A stretch of 64,000 nucleotides of DNA from contig CM036179.1 of the NCBI GenBank assembly GCA_020631735.1, forward strand, positions 22,125,063 to 22,189,062, written 5' to 3'. A program made the position numbers and the translations under genes. The notes beneath the pieces are model-generated. The model was not told where the DNA came from. It searched no databases and worked only from the letters and a program-made list of their open reading frames with translations. Below are positions 11,660-24,200 of this stretch, one piece after another; the first letter of the stretch is position 1, and every line of letters starts with the position of its first letter. Source of the stretch: Saccharum officinarum (Eukaryota > Streptophyta > Magnoliopsida > Poales > Poaceae).

Positions 11660-11995
11660 AAATGAAGTTTTTTTTGCCTAGACTCTACTTCATCGGAAGA
11701 TTCTTACCGCAAATAACCTACTCAAGAGGGGGGGTATAATGACCCCATTTGCAAGTTATGTGGGATGGAGCTTGAAACACCATAGCATCTATGTAAAGAT
11801 TGTATTTACACAAAGGAAACGTGGGCAATAATACAGCGGAACATAAATCAAAGCAGCTCCATCTATAGCTACTGGAGGAAATGTAGAGCTATCTTTGACA
11901 AACCAAGAAAAAAGGTTTTTGATGGAATCCTAATATATTTCTGGTGGCATATTTGTAGAAGGAGCGTAATAAAAGAACTTTTCAATAGAAAATAA
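11660..11995 (+). pseudogene. LINE (non-LTR retrotransposon) fragment, C-terminal zinc-binding domain
   Basis: From 11741 the frame reads DPICKLCGMELETP, a stop, then HLCKDCIYTKETW and later VFDGILIYFWWHICRRSV, ending at a TAA at 11993-11995. The pattern C-x2-C...HL...C...W with a closing WxxW-like segment is that of the zf-RVT domain at the end of plant L1-type ORF2. Weaker matching sequence in another frame reaches back to about 11660. No reverse transcriptase core, 5' part or poly(A) tail was recognised, so this is a short relic. Confidence 0.7.
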
Positions 11996-12297
11996 GACTC
12001 CGAACGAAAGTTGCGAGCCTATGCAAGGATGACATCACACAATACAAATTGACAATGCATAATGCGGACACTACAGTTTAGCCGGCGTCCAGTAGTTTCG
12101 TCGACCCATGCGGGGGTTGGTGGTGGACGTTTCAACCGGGTTTTCTTTCATTTCGGAGTGGTTCGGGGCTTATTGTCTTGTTTCAGTATTTCCTATGACC
12201 ACCGACTAAGTTCGCCGTTTTTCTTCTTCTTTTCCTTTTTTGAGTAGTGTTTGTAAGCCCGTGGTGAAGCCTCTCTCACAACACATCTACCGGCCAT

Positions 12298-12493
12298 GGG
12301 GAAGTCTCTCCCAAATCACGGGATGTGGCAGGTGTTTTTTTTTCCTTCCTATTTGGCCGGGAAGGCAAGCGTGCAAATCCTGATTAAGGGCCGCGATTAG
12401 CGTGATTTGGGAGAGACTTCCTATTTGGTCGGGCGGGCATCCGTGCAAATCCTGATTAAATCATGATTAGTGTGATTTGGGAGAGACTTCCCT
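12298..12493. repeat. Inverted and direct repeat cluster, possible small TIR element
   Basis: 'gggaagtctctcccaaatca' near 12299 is matched in inverse near 12400 and again near 12471 ('gtgatttgggagagacttcc'). The last two are themselves part of a direct duplication including 'cgtgcaaatcctgattaa'. This could be a short TIR element with an internal duplication of its right end. From 12500 to 13800 I see no supportable gene. Confidence 0.55.
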
Positions 12494-13800
12494 ATCGGAT
12501 CGCTTCCCTATTACCAATGACCAATATACGTGTTTTGGAAGAGGCTTCAGCACGGCCGGATAGACGGGTGCCGTTCGTTTAAAAAAAAAGAAAAAAAATC
12601 GCCGACGGACGACCGGCGACGCGACCCGGATGACCGGTCGGATTCTACCCTACCCTACCACCGCGCGACTGAGCTTGAGCCTTGAGAGCCCCCTAAAGCG
12701 TTGCAAACTTACGCACATAAGCTTCACATTTGCTCGCGCCATATATAACTTATCCTTTTTTATTTCGAATTTTATATATACTACTCCTTGTATATTCCTT
12801 GATAAGCCAAGAGCCATAGTACGCACCTACTATACCTGTGGTCTGTGCCTGTGACGACGACAACAGAAGCAGAAGCCTACGAGAAGAACATGCGTCGCCG
12901 AAAAGGAAAAGCGAAAATAAAAATAACATAATTTGAAGGCGACAGCAGTGAGATATTTGCAGGCAAGGTGCAAGAGGCCCGTGACGGTCACGCGCGTAAA
13001 GCCAAAAAGGCTGGGCCTAACAGCTATTAGCCCACACTCCACTCCAACCACTGTGCAAGTAGAATGCGTGTCCTTCCTTCCGAGCACTCGTTCATATCCT
13101 CGTGGTTTGACACAGAAATTACCACCCGCCTGGGGCTCCTCCCTTCACCATTGGCTGCGAATTAGAATTAGAATATGTGCCGATCACGTACGTTCCTGTA
13201 AAGTAATGACACTTTCGCCGTGAGCCCTCCAGTCGTTACTCCACTCGTGTGCTCAAGTCACGTTCAGGTCAGTGCACGTTCGTTGCCCGACCACAGTTTC
13301 GAGCCTCGCCGCCACGCGCCGGATCGGAGCAAGCGTTGCAGACCGTCCATTTTGCCATGGAGATGCACGGCGGCGGCAGCGAGCGGACGTAAAAAGAGCG
13401 CCGGCTGGCTGGGGCACGTTCGTAGGTTCACGTGACGCTGCAGTGGGGAAACAGAGGGATCGCGAGCTCCTGACCGTCAATCCATCCGCGAGGACCTCGT
13501 CCCAGGCCCGCCCGGCGACGCGTCCGCGCCCATCCAGATTCGAGCTGACGAGGGCCGACGTGCAGCGCCGCGTGTCCCGGCACGGCCACACGGGAGGCTG
13601 TACTCCTGTCCTAGGAACCTAAACATCAATCGTACCGTATTCGTATCTTACTAAGTGCGAGAGCCTGTATATACTACTACTACGTACTACGCGTATATTG
13701 ATGTTTTTGGCCCTGTTCGGCTGCTTGTTTGGACAGCCATGCAACTGCAGAAAATCATTATCTTACTAAGTGTTGCTATAGTTTTTTTTTTTCAAGTAAT

Positions 13801-14990
13801 GCTAGCTCACGGACGTCCGATCTGTCCGGATGCGGCTTATCATCATCCACTTATCCGCTCTCTCTCAAAAAACAACGCACACGCACAGAGGCGCTATCCG
13901 AAAATTCTCCAAACCAACCTCGAGCCAGCCCATCTGCCCGCCTGTCTGTCTCTCTCCACTTCTGCTTCCTCTCCCTCCCTCCAGCTCCACTGCTTCGCTC
14001 CGCTCGGCCTCAAAGTGTGGTGCTCGCTGCGGCTCGGTCTGGCGGAAGGACAGTGTGTCGGCATCGGTGCGTTGCCGCCGGCTGCGAGGAGAAGCAGGAG
14101 GTAGCGCCAGTCAGGCACTACAAAGGCGTCAACGACCTAAACAAGGTCATGCTCTGCGAGGTCCAGGGCCTCTCTGTAGACCGTAGAGGTACCTGTCTGC
14201 TACTCCCGCAAGTCACCGTGCATGTTCCGGTTGCCGAATCCCGGCGCAGATCCATGGCGCTTGCCATGGTTCCGTTCGAAGCCTGATTTCTTGGTTGCTG
14301 CGCCAGCCTTCTTCTCCCCTTATGTTGCACATATATGTTTCAATTGTTTCAGACGTTTTTCAGATGTATGTTGCAATTGTTTTATCTCGATGTTGCAAAA
14401 GTAGATCGAGGATGTTGCACATGTTGCATATGTTGCAAGTGTTTCAGAAGCATGTTGCAAGCGTTTGTTCAAAATATTTCATCTGTTTTCCGACGTATGT
14501 TGCAATCGTTTTTTTATATGGATGTTGCAGCTGTTTCAGTCTTTATGTTGCAGCAAGTTGTTTCATGTTGCAAGTTGTAATTGTTGGATGTTTCTTGTGT
14601 TCCACACACATGTTAAAGTGCATATTCGAAATGTTTCATCTATTTTCATACGTACGTTGAATTCAAATGTTTTCATGTTGCAAGTATTTTATGTTGTTCG
14701 GCCTGGGGCGAGCTGAGGACGAGCGGATTGGGCACGCGACGCGCTGGGGGCCGGCGGATGGTGGTGCTGCAGTGCTGTGGTGGGGGCAAGCTGGGGGCGT
14801 GCTCGTCCTCAGCTACTCATCCTAGCTTTCTGAGTGTCGCCCGTGTGGAAAGAGAGGAGGGGGTCAGGGGCGACCGGTGAACGCAGAGACGAGGGTGAAG
14901 TGCGCTTGTAGGGCAGGACGAAGGCGGATGAGGTCGGGACGAAGGTAGACGGGGCAGGTTGCGCGGGCATCCGGACATGTGGGTGCTAGC
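13801..14990. mobile_element. Probable non-autonomous TIR transposon of ~1.2 kb
   Basis: The left side reads GCTAGCTCACGGACGTCCG...TCCGGATG and the right side CATCCGGACATGTGGGTGCTAGC, giving imperfect inverted ends. Inside are a gene-like GC-rich part (13890-14200) and a run of degenerate 'atgttgcaa...gtttcag' motifs (14320-14700). The same motifs occur in inverse orientation at 49240-49930, so the family is repeated. I found no clean target-site duplication, so the exact ends are uncertain. Confidence 0.5.
14096..14196 (+). pseudogene. Possible captured fragment of a glucose-6-phosphate 1-epimerase-like gene
   Basis: One plus-strand frame reads VRHYKGVNDLNKVMLCEVQG and then LSVD. This resembles the N-terminal start of plant aldose/glucose-6-phosphate 1-epimerase-like proteins, which have a KG-N-L-KV-L-E-G pattern. 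It ends at a plausible splice donor (GAG|GTACCT). Only about 25 residues are involved, the recognition is from memory of the family pattern, and no further exon is seen. It lies inside the TIR element, as transduplicated gene fragments often do. Confidence 0.3.
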
Positions 14991-15489
14991 CATGCCCTTT
15001 TTTTTACATGCACATGGCTGCAGCTGTTGACCTGAGCTAACTCAGTTTGTACCTGAGACATACCGAGATGGTACCGATAACTCCATAAGAGGGGATGATT
15101 TCAAACTTTGGACGTGTAGGTCTAGGATCAAGGTCTGCAGCCTGATAAACATTGCCAAGCATCCAACCAAACAGTAAAATCTTATTTAATCTCTAGGGTC
15201 TAAGGCTACTCTCAATCAGGGTTTAAAATTTTGATGAAATTTCATATATTTAGAAATTTAAGGGCGGCTTAAAGAAAAAACCGAAATTTCGTATTACACT
15301 AATGCATGTGCTTTATTGTAAATGCATAACTCTAGACTCTATTTTCTATTGCTTATGTTACATATTCTTCAATAGATGAGTAGTGATAAATCATGCCAAT
15401 ATTTTGTTTATATCTAATTTTCCTTTAGAAAATCACACCTTTTGTTGCAGTTTTAGTCTAAAAAAATCGACAGAATTTTCTTAGATTTT

Positions 15490-15905
15490 TTGAAACTTTG
15501 GTAGTGTCGGATATATGGGCAGGGGTATCCGCACCGCCTCTATATTCGACCATGTCTATCCATCGGGCCATTGACCACAATGGTTGAAGCCCACAAAAGC
15601 TAGACGAATCCACCAGCTTAGAGGATAAAGCGTAGCAAGAAATATCTAGAAACCGATTCTATCCAGTAGATCTCCTTTTAACAAAATAGGAAATCAATTT
15701 GTTAGCCGATTGCTTTCGTTGTAACCCTACCCCTTAGCCTACATAAAGGAGGATAGGGACCTCGCGATCAGGTCAACTCGTTCCATCCCATCTACTGCGT
15801 AACTAGGAGCAACAACCCCTGTAATCGAGCATACGAATACAAAGAGTAGCAGCAACACCACTGGACTAGGTTTTACGCGCACCACAGCCTAAAATCTTAC
15901 GCGAT
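15490..15905 (+). repeat. Possible old LTR remnant (Ty3/gypsy style)
   Basis: The text around 'tacataaaggaggatagggac' followed by 'acccctgtaatcgagcatacg' and 'aatacaaagagtagcagcaa' resembles the TATA-to-R/U5 part of grass Ty3/gypsy LTRs. No clear ends, primer site or coding part is seen. From 15910 to 16640 there is no gene that I can support. Confidence 0.3.
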
Positions 15906-16817
15906 CTTGTTGCTATTCATTGTTGGAGTTAAATCATCCGATAGGTAGTTTCTCGGGCGGCTGAAAAAATGAACATCAAAATTGAAAATCCTGCTCTCAA
16001 TACATTCATAGTCTCATAGAGCAGGTTTTGTAGTTTCCAGTTAAACGTGATGTAGGACGACACTATCATGCTTGCTATGACTACTAGTTCTTGTAATCTT
16101 ATTATCAACTCCGAGGGAATCTCATTCATCTTTCATCCATGGTTTCCAACAGCCTCGTGTCCCTGTCTTCAGTTCTTCTCACGCAACAAAAGTCACTTTT
16201 GGGTCTTCTTTGAAAGCATACGAAGTGTTGCGACTTTTGGGGCAGCATTGAATCGAAGCTGACCTTGTTAAGATTTTTTTTTCATCGTTTTAAATTGTAA
16301 GCCGTTTAAATTTTTCTAAAGATATAATTTTTATTATATATCTAAACACAATGTATATTTAGGTGTATATTAAAATCTATGCACATAGACAAGTCAAAAC
16401 AAATATAATTTAGAACGGACGACCAAAGATATCGATTTTTAAGCTTTTGGCAAAAAGGGAAGTTTGAATGTGTACCCCACCAGAAGTTGCAAAATAAGAG
16501 CACCTATAAGTGTTGAGATCTGATGGCTACAAGTGCAGCTGAATTATGCGACAGTTTTAGGTTTGGCATAGCGTGTGTGCTGCATTACAAGCCAATTTTA
16601 AATGCAAAAAAGCATGATAGAATATCCTCACTGGACAGGCAGTAGTAACCAGTGACCCACCCTGTCCCGACCCCACCCGTCAGCTCGTTCGTTCACCTTC
16701 ACTCACAATCACTCTCCCCTGTCCACGATTAGGGAAGGTTCACTCCGTTAATCCCTCGGTAACCAAACGAAACGACCGCCCTCCTCTAATCTCTGCGCCA
16801 CCACCCCCATCCTGGAG

Positions 16818-16823
16818 TATAAG
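16818..16823 (+). promoter_or_regulatory. Candidate TATA box of the ATP/ADP translocase gene
   Basis: TATAAG lies 92 bp before the start codon in a pyrimidine- and C-rich leader. Spacing is plausible for a plant core promoter with a short 5' UTR. This is inference only. Confidence 0.35.
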
Positions 16824-16914
16824 AAAGCGGCCTCCCCTTCCAAGCCCTCTGCTTGCCGGGCGCCCGACCTTATCTCCTCCACCCCCGAGATATTTCCACG
16901 CCTCCTCCGCCACC

Positions 16915-19863
16915 ATGGAGTCCGGCCTCGTCGCAAGCCACCGCCTCCGCCTCCCGCTCCCCTCCGCCTCCGCCAGACACCACCACCACCACCACCACCT
17001 CCTCCGCCACCGCCACGCCCCGGCGGCCGCCGCGCCGCTCCGCCTCAGCCTCCCGCGCCACCTCCCCGGGCCCGCTCCGCTCCGCCTGCCTGCCGCGCTC
17101 CCGCTCCGCCCCTGCCTCCCGCCCCTCCGCGCCGCCGCCGCAGCCGCAGCGCCCGGGGACGACGCGTCGCCCAAGTTCCTGGGCGTGGAGACGAAGACGC
17201 TGAAGAAGATCGTGCCCCTGGGGCTCATGTTCTTCTGCATCCTCTTCAACTACACCATCCTGCGGGACACCAAGGACGTGCTCGTCGTCACCGCCAAGGG
17301 CAGCAGCGCCGAGATCATCCCGTTCCTCAAGACCTGGGTCAACCTGCCCATGGCCGTCGGCTTCATGCTCCTCTACACCAAGCTCGCCGACGTCCTCTCC
17401 AAGGAGGCGCTCTTCTACGCCGTCATCTTCCCCTTCATCGCCTTCTTCGGCGCCTTCGCCTACGTGCTCTACCCCATGCGCGACGCCATCCACCCCACTG
17501 CGCTCGCCGACCGCCTCCTCGCCTCGCTCGGGCCCAGCTTCCTCGGGCCCGTTGCCATCCTCCGCGTCTGGAGCTTCTGCCTCTTCTACGTCATGGCCGA
17601 GCTCTGGGGCAGCGTCGTCATATCCGTCCTCTTCTGGGGGTTTGCCAATCAGGTACGGACGGTTCACCCACTTCTATTACCGTGTCTTCTCTGTCACAGC
17701 TAATAATTTTATAATGATTCACCTAGTGCGGATTCTCTGCTGAACTGCTAGTGATTCATGGTTAGACATTTTAAAATTGCAAATTTTAATTGATGCTGGC
17801 TCTGTTGTGGACTCTGAATATCCCCTCTCCAAAAAAAAAAACTTTGGAATGGCTGGTGGGGTGTGGTTGTCTTTATGCGCAGAAATTAACAGAGTTCCCT
17901 TCCAAGATCAAGGGCAATATATAGTTGTCCGATGTGCTGTTTGTTTATATATCTTCATTCAGGTGCTTTTAATCATTGCAGATTACTACAGTTGAAGAGG
18001 CCAAAGAGTTCTACCCTCTGTTTGGGCTTGGTGCCAATGTGGCGCTCATCTTCTCTGGGCGCACGGTGAAATATTTCTCAAACATGAGGAAGAATTTGGG
18101 TCCTGGAGTGGATGGTTGGGCAATTTCATTGAAGGCCATGATGAGCATAGTGGTTATACTGGGTCTTGTCATCACCGGTATCTATTGGGGAGTGAACAAG
18201 TTTGTTATTGATAACTCAACTATGCCAGTGGTCGAGCGGAAAAAGAAGGTTGGCCCTGACAGATTTTCTACTATTCTTCTGCTTGTGTTTATGGATCTCT
18301 CCTTAACGATTCTGCAAACATAACCTTTCAGGACAAGCCAAAGCTCAGCATGGGTGAGAGCATGAAGGTTCTGTTGTCATCTCGGTATGTGAGGGATCTT
18401 GCCACATTGGTCGTTGCTTATGGAATAAGCATTAACCTTGTCGAGGTGACATGGAAATCAAAATTGAAAGCACAGGTATGTTAATCTCAAAGGATGTATT
18501 CTGGCCTGTTAGTAATATATACACATGTACAGTATAGTTGCCAATTAATTTTCCGCTGGCGTCTTGCAGTTCCCAAGCCCAAATGAATATTCTTCATTCA
18601 TGGGCGATTTCTCAACTGCCACCGGCATAGCTACATTTACAATGATGTTGTTAGGGAGAGTAATCCTCAGAAAGTTTGGGTGGGGAGTTGCAGCTACGAT
18701 CACGCCTGCAGTGTTACTTCTCACAGGAGTTGGGTTCTTCTCACTGATTTTGTTTGGTGAGCCATTGACTCCTCTTATGACCAAGTTTGGGATGACGCCT
18801 TTGCTTGCGGCAGTCTATGTTGGAGCAATGCAGAACATTTTCAGTAAGAGTGCAAAATACAGTCTGTTTGATCCTTGCAAAGAGATGGCATACATTCCTT
18901 TGGATGAGGATATGAAGGTGAGTCTCCAAAAATTACCGATTCTTGTGTAGATTCATATCAAATGCATATCTTGCCATAAATGACACTTGTATTGGTATGA
19001 TTGCTCCTATGAGCAGAATAATTTAAGTTTGTAATACTGGTACCTGATTACTTAACCTCATCAGAGGAGTAGGTGTGATCAGCATATATCATAACTTGTA
19101 GAACATGAGATTCCTATTTTTAATGAAGCCACATTAATTTCTTTGATGTTGGAAACTGGACCCTGTGTTAAATTTAGCTCTATGTGAAAGATATTGTGCT
19201 GATTTGTCCTTGACTCTAGTTGTATCTATATCTCTGAAACACTGTGATAAGTGACTTTGGTCAAGTGAAAGGCTCATAATCATGTACCAAAAGTCATGTA
19301 AATGTACATAATAAGACTTTACGCTTTTATTGATGATGGCAATTATATTCTCAAAAGAAAATCTAATGTTCAGTTTGATGAAACCTTCATATTCATTTGT
19401 TGCTTTTGTTCCCAACTCTTTCTGGTCATGGTAACAGGTTAAAGGTAAGGCAGCTATTGACGTTGTCTGCAACCCCTTGGGGAAATCTGGAGGTGCTTTG
19501 ATCCAGCAGTTCATGATCCTGTCATTTGGATCTCTTGCGAATTCGACACCCTACCTTGGTGGAATACTCCTGGTGATTGTTCTTGCATGGCTGGGTGCTG
19601 TAAGGTCCCTCGACTCGCAGTTTTCTTCCCTGGCAAAGCAAGATCTCGAGAGAGAAAAGATGCTGAAAGCACAGGCCGTCGCAACAACTGCCAAAGTAGT
19701 CGGGACTGGAAATGGTTCTCTCCAAGAAACTCTAGCTAGTGAGCCGTCTGCAAATGGCGCAGCCACCAAACAGTCTCAAGAACCTGAGAGTACAACCACG
19801 GAGAAATCAGGCCAAGAACCTGAGAGTACAACCACGGAGAAATCAGGCCAACAGTCTCAATAA
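16915..19863 (+). CDS. NTT: Plastidic ATP/ADP translocase (nucleotide transporter, NTT/AATP type)
   Basis: Five exons with canonical GT-AG borders and all introns in phase 0: 16915-17652, 17982-18248, 18332-18475, 18570-18917 and 19438-19863, giving 640 residues, close to the usual length. The first ~80 residues are rich in Ala, Pro, Arg and His with few acidic residues, as in a chloroplast transit peptide. The mature part starts near KFLGVETKTLKKIVPLGLM and has many hydrophobic segments, with the family phrases NYTILRDTKDVLVVT, ELWGSVVISVLFWGFANQ, EAKEFYPLFGLGANVAL and NPLGKSGGALIQQF. The family exchanges cytosolic ATP for ADP (with Pi) across the plastid inner envelope, feeding starch and fatty-acid synthesis in heterotrophic plastids. 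The tail has a 12-residue direct repeat. No frameshift is seen. Confidence 0.95.
19775..19846 (+). repeat. 36-bp in-frame tandem duplication in the translocase C-terminus
   Basis: Two copies of a 36-bp unit encode QEPESTTTEKSG twice, in the hydrophilic tail just before the stop. The copies look identical, so this is recent and probably variable in length. It lies outside the membrane domain. Confidence 0.85.
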
Positions 19864-20398
19864 GTTTCCCCCAAGAAATTTAGTTAGTACAAGCCTTTGG
19901 AGGAACCAAAAGTTTCTTGGGCCTTTTATCTGGAGCTGCTGAAGAAGGCAGGAATGATATGAGAAATAAGAAGGCCTGTTCTTCTGTTGTTGTAGCATAT
20001 ATTTTACTTCACCGTGAGTATCTGTAGCTGTTTGTTTCATTCCATAGGTATAAACTGTTTCTGTTTGTTATTAAATTTTTGGGGAGTCTGCTTCATGATA
20101 ATCTTCATTAGGTAGTCCTTGTTGTGAAAAATTATTTTGCCTGGTTTTGATAACCGTATCATATATTTCACGTGAGGTTCATGGGCTTTCCCAGGACAAA
20201 TACCCTTTACCGCAGGCCCACAGCCTAGGTGAGCATAAAAGGCGGACATGGTCATGGTTCAATCAGTGATGCACGTTCGTTTGACACGGAATCGAGTGCG
20301 GGAACAAATCCAGCCAGGAACGCTGCTTTATTTTGTATAGCCAAGCATCATCGGAAACAGTTCTGGCCAGTAATGACAGTAACCGAACGGGCCCTAAC

Positions 20399-20618
20399 AG
20401 AACTGGGAATGTTTTTGTGTGCCGATCGCTAGAGAGTGGAACTGGGAATGTTTTTGTGTGATCGCTAGAGAGCGCGTGCAACGGGTGGGCACAAGCATAA
20501 CTGATACACCAATTCGCTGGAGAGCGCGTGCAACGGGCGGGCACAAGCATAACTGCTACACCAATTCGCTAGAGAGCGCGTGCCACGGGCGGGCACAAGC
20601 ATAACTGCTACACCAATC
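20399..20618. repeat. Two adjacent short tandem arrays (about 39 bp x2 and 52 bp x3)
   Basis: 'gaactgggaatgtttttgtg' with 'gatcgctagagag' occurs twice from about 20400. It runs into three 52-bp units beginning 'agagcgcgtg' at 20469, 20521 and 20573 ('gggcacaagcataactg', 'acaccaattcgct'). The unit is too close-packed, without spacers, to be anything other than a minisatellite. 20620-20880 holds no recognised gene. Confidence 0.8.
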
Positions 20619-20889
20619 CATTCAATGTAAAGCGAAAAACCTTACCTGGACTCGATACGTTGTGAATCCTCTACTAGGGCTTGACATGTCGCGAATCCTC
20701 GTGAAAGAGAGGGGTACTAGGGCACGGTGGTGCCGTAAGGTGTATAATCCTGAGCTGATATTCCCTTTCGTTCTTGAAAGAAACATAATGGATGGGACAA
20801 GACAATGGCTAGCCGACTAGCTCCCTGGTACCGAACTACCGATACATCAGTGATCTCAATTTGCCTCCCTCAATTGTAAATTGGATTTT

Positions 20890-21297
20890 TAGACTCCCCT
20901 AACTCTTGAAACTGTTCGATTTGCCTCTTTGATCGATTTTGACTGATGCGCAGCCACGTCAGTCGTCCTATGTGGCACCATGTTTGTTAGCAATAAGGGA
21001 GGTAAATCAGATTTTTGAAATAGTTCACGAAGGTCAATTAGACTTTATAAAAATTATAGAAATATTTTGTAAGAAAAATATCCAAATATTTTTTAGAATA
21101 AATATGCATTTCAAAAATTAAATATTATTTATTATTATAAAAATAATAGAAATTTGTTTGGACTCAGAAAAACATGAAACTAGTTTCATATTTTCCCTAA
21201 AATCATGCTCTACACCAGGATGTGGCGCCATGTAGGGCATCTGACGTGACGCTACACAGCCAAGAACGCTTTCAAAACCGCTCAAAGAGGTAAATCG
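20890..21297. mobile_element. AT-rich TIR element, left part, split by a solo LTR
   Basis: The left arm 'aactcttgaaactgttcgat' plus 'ttgcctctttgatcg' is matched in inverse by 'cgctcaaagaggtaaatcg' ending at 21297. The match then resumes after the inserted LTR with 'gatggtttcaagagtt' from 26535. No protein is encoded and the interior is very AT-rich. The outer ends beyond the arms could not be fixed. It resembles a non-autonomous DNA element. Confidence 0.65.
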
Positions 21298-24200
21298 TGT
21301 AACAGAACCGACCAAATTATAAGAGCACAAGTACAGAAACAATCACCGAAATGATCGAATTCTCGCACTTGAGCCCATATAACTCCGGTAGTCCAATGAA
21401 ATCACGAGGGATTTCAAACCAACCAACATACAAGCCAAGATCGTAGTGATTCAATATAACAAGTCACATGTTACAACTATTTCACAAGTAATTCAATATA
21501 CATCGGAGTTTAACATAGTTATTACAACTTAGTTTGAAAAGTAGCGGAAGCAAAGTAATTTGAAACTAACATTTATCTTATTTCAAATACATGCCAGTAC
21601 CAAGGTCGACTTCCAACAAAAGCAGTAGAGAGAAGATAACTTAGACGGATCACGCCCGTGATCACACTCCGCCTCTACGGCAGGAGCCAACCAACTCTTG
21701 CAGTCGCCATGATACATCACAACCTGCAACAAGTGGGGATAAAACCCTGAGTACGACAAAGTACTCAGCTAGACTTACCCGTCAGAAACCAGAAATAAAG
21801 TGACACCAAGGATCATGCAAGACTGATATAAAGTGGGGCTAGCTTGACAACATTTTGCATAAAAGCTTAATATAGATGATCAATCATTAATGCTTAAGCA
21901 TCAAGTTAATTATCATTAACCTATCATCTATGTTAGAACTTGTACTAGAGCACTCACTTTATTAGGAGCAAACAATATTAACCATAGCAGGTATAAATTG
22001 AGGCAACCTTTCCATCGTGATCCAATTAACCATCCGTTCAATTTAATGGAATCTACGTTGCCGCTGCTCAAGTCAAGTGCTCACTAACCGGGAGCGACGG
22101 CGATTCGAATCGAATTCCTATCCAGCTGGAGGGGTATTTCTAACACTCACCATGCAGACCCCTGCCAGGGTTGCACAGGCCACCTTTTCATATGATTCAG
22201 GAATCGCGGGTCCGAATGATGTCGCGACCCCAAGGGCGACACTCTGCCAGGTGATAGGGACTCTAACCCCCCCTTGGTCTCACGTCAATGTCCCCAAGCA
22301 CATCCTTTCTCTCCTCCAAGAAGCAACCTACCATTCGATTCCCGGCCTGAATCACATTACTCAGCTTCGCGGTCGGAACGACTTATCCGGCCAACTAAGT
22401 GTTAGACTGTGTTCAACATGACTCAAGGACGTATAGCGAATCGGTCCTTAAACGACTCAGACGGGGATAGATTCACACCCAAGACCTCCATGCCTTGTTG
22501 CTTCACTATCGTCATCTCGCCCGGTCTCATTTCATTTTATTAACACATGATTCCTTTCCACGATAGCAAATATAGCCAACCGTGCCATATATGAATATCC
22601 CTATATCTCGCAGGTGATAGGAAATCACCTGACTTCTACCGCTTAAAGCAGGGCTAAGCATCTATTCGATCCTAGTCTATGTAGGATTCAAGGATTCATA
22701 TATCTGGACAAGGAATGATATAATGCAGCAATGTTTTCAACCAACTCCTACCACTTAATGCAACAATACTTATAACATATATAGAATTAATTGCTTTGAA
22801 GGTAGGAGGCTTATAATGCTCCGGGGCTTGCCTGGGATCCGACTCAAGTTAGAGTATGTGAGAAGAACTCGCTTGGCGAGCATCCTCCAATCTAGCACTC
22901 GTCCGAACTTTCTACCTTCGGGATGGATCCACCACACCATCTTCTGGTTAGCTCCACATCAGGTCCTTCACGTGTTTCAGCTAGCGTACCTAAATGAGGT
23001 GCAACAATGCATATGTATGAATGCATAGAAGGGTAATAAACAAAGAAATCAAACAAGCATACCAAAGTTCTCAAAAATACCTAGAGCTAATTAACTTAAT
23101 CCTCGTTAGGGCATAACATAGAAGATTGCGAGCACAACAATCAAGGCACAAGTATCATAAGATTACAGGGTACCAACCCAAGTAGCATCAAGGATATGAG
23201 TCACACTTTAACACACTAGCATGGCAAAGTTAATCACAGCACTAGACTAGAATTTGCCACTTTCTAGGTATCAGAACAGCAACTAAGTAATTTAATCATA
23301 ACTGGAGATCTACAACTCCAAATGACTTGCAAGAAGACATTATGGAAAGATTATGAAATTCTCTACATTTCATTTATAATAATCACAGCATGATTACAAA
23401 GTTTAACATATCGAATTTACGCAAACACAGAAATTGGTCTAACAAGACAGAGAGCAAGCAATTCTGTAACCCAACTTTCAACAGCTATAATTCATAAACC
23501 ACATGGCCAAATACCACCAAATTTTAACAGCAGCTAGATATATAAATTATCTACAACTTTTGTATAAACAAGTTTCACAACAAAGCACATTATCATGAAG
23601 AACTTTGCTAAGTTCCTAGATCTGTCCAGAAACCTCATTTGCAAGAAATAATTATTAACTTATGTTGCAAACATATAATTAGACAAAACCAACTTTACCA
23701 ACATGTCACACATGACTAATGAACACCAGAAAACATAGTGTCCATTCCTAAATAATTTCTTTTAATGCATTTTATTAATTTATTTAGATAATTAGGTGGA
23801 ATTATGAACACATATACAAGGTGCACAATAAATTCTACCAAAATTACAGTGGCCTACACATGCTCCCAAAAGTCTACTGTCCAAATTTGAAACCATTTGG
23901 ACATGTATATCAACCTCTAAGAAAAAGACAAATTGCTATGGCAATAAATCATGTGAGAGCAAGTTAAACCTAAAACTCAATATTTTCTGTGAACCCAAGG
24001 CCATCTTATGAATCAATATGATAGAGAAACATCATAATAAGGTAATGGAACAACATTTTCTATTTTAAAATTTATATATTATTTATAAGCTATTTATCAA
24101 GCCTTAAACAAGTTAAATCAATAACTAGATCATACAATAAGCAATGACCATGAAATTTATACCACAGTACATCCATATCATGACAAACCTACCATAAAAA

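Noticed and set aside
13220..13622. Open frames of 71-116 codons on both strands
   Set aside because: No start context, splice pattern or domain supports them. The composition follows local GC.
16740..17667. Long minus-strand frames opposite the translocase first exon
   Set aside because: Shadow frames caused by the GC-rich third positions of the real exon. Composition is Glu/Gly/Arg-rich with no domain.
22077..22421. Plus-strand 114-codon frame
   Set aside because: It is antisense within the solo LTR, with no recognisable domain and no splice context.
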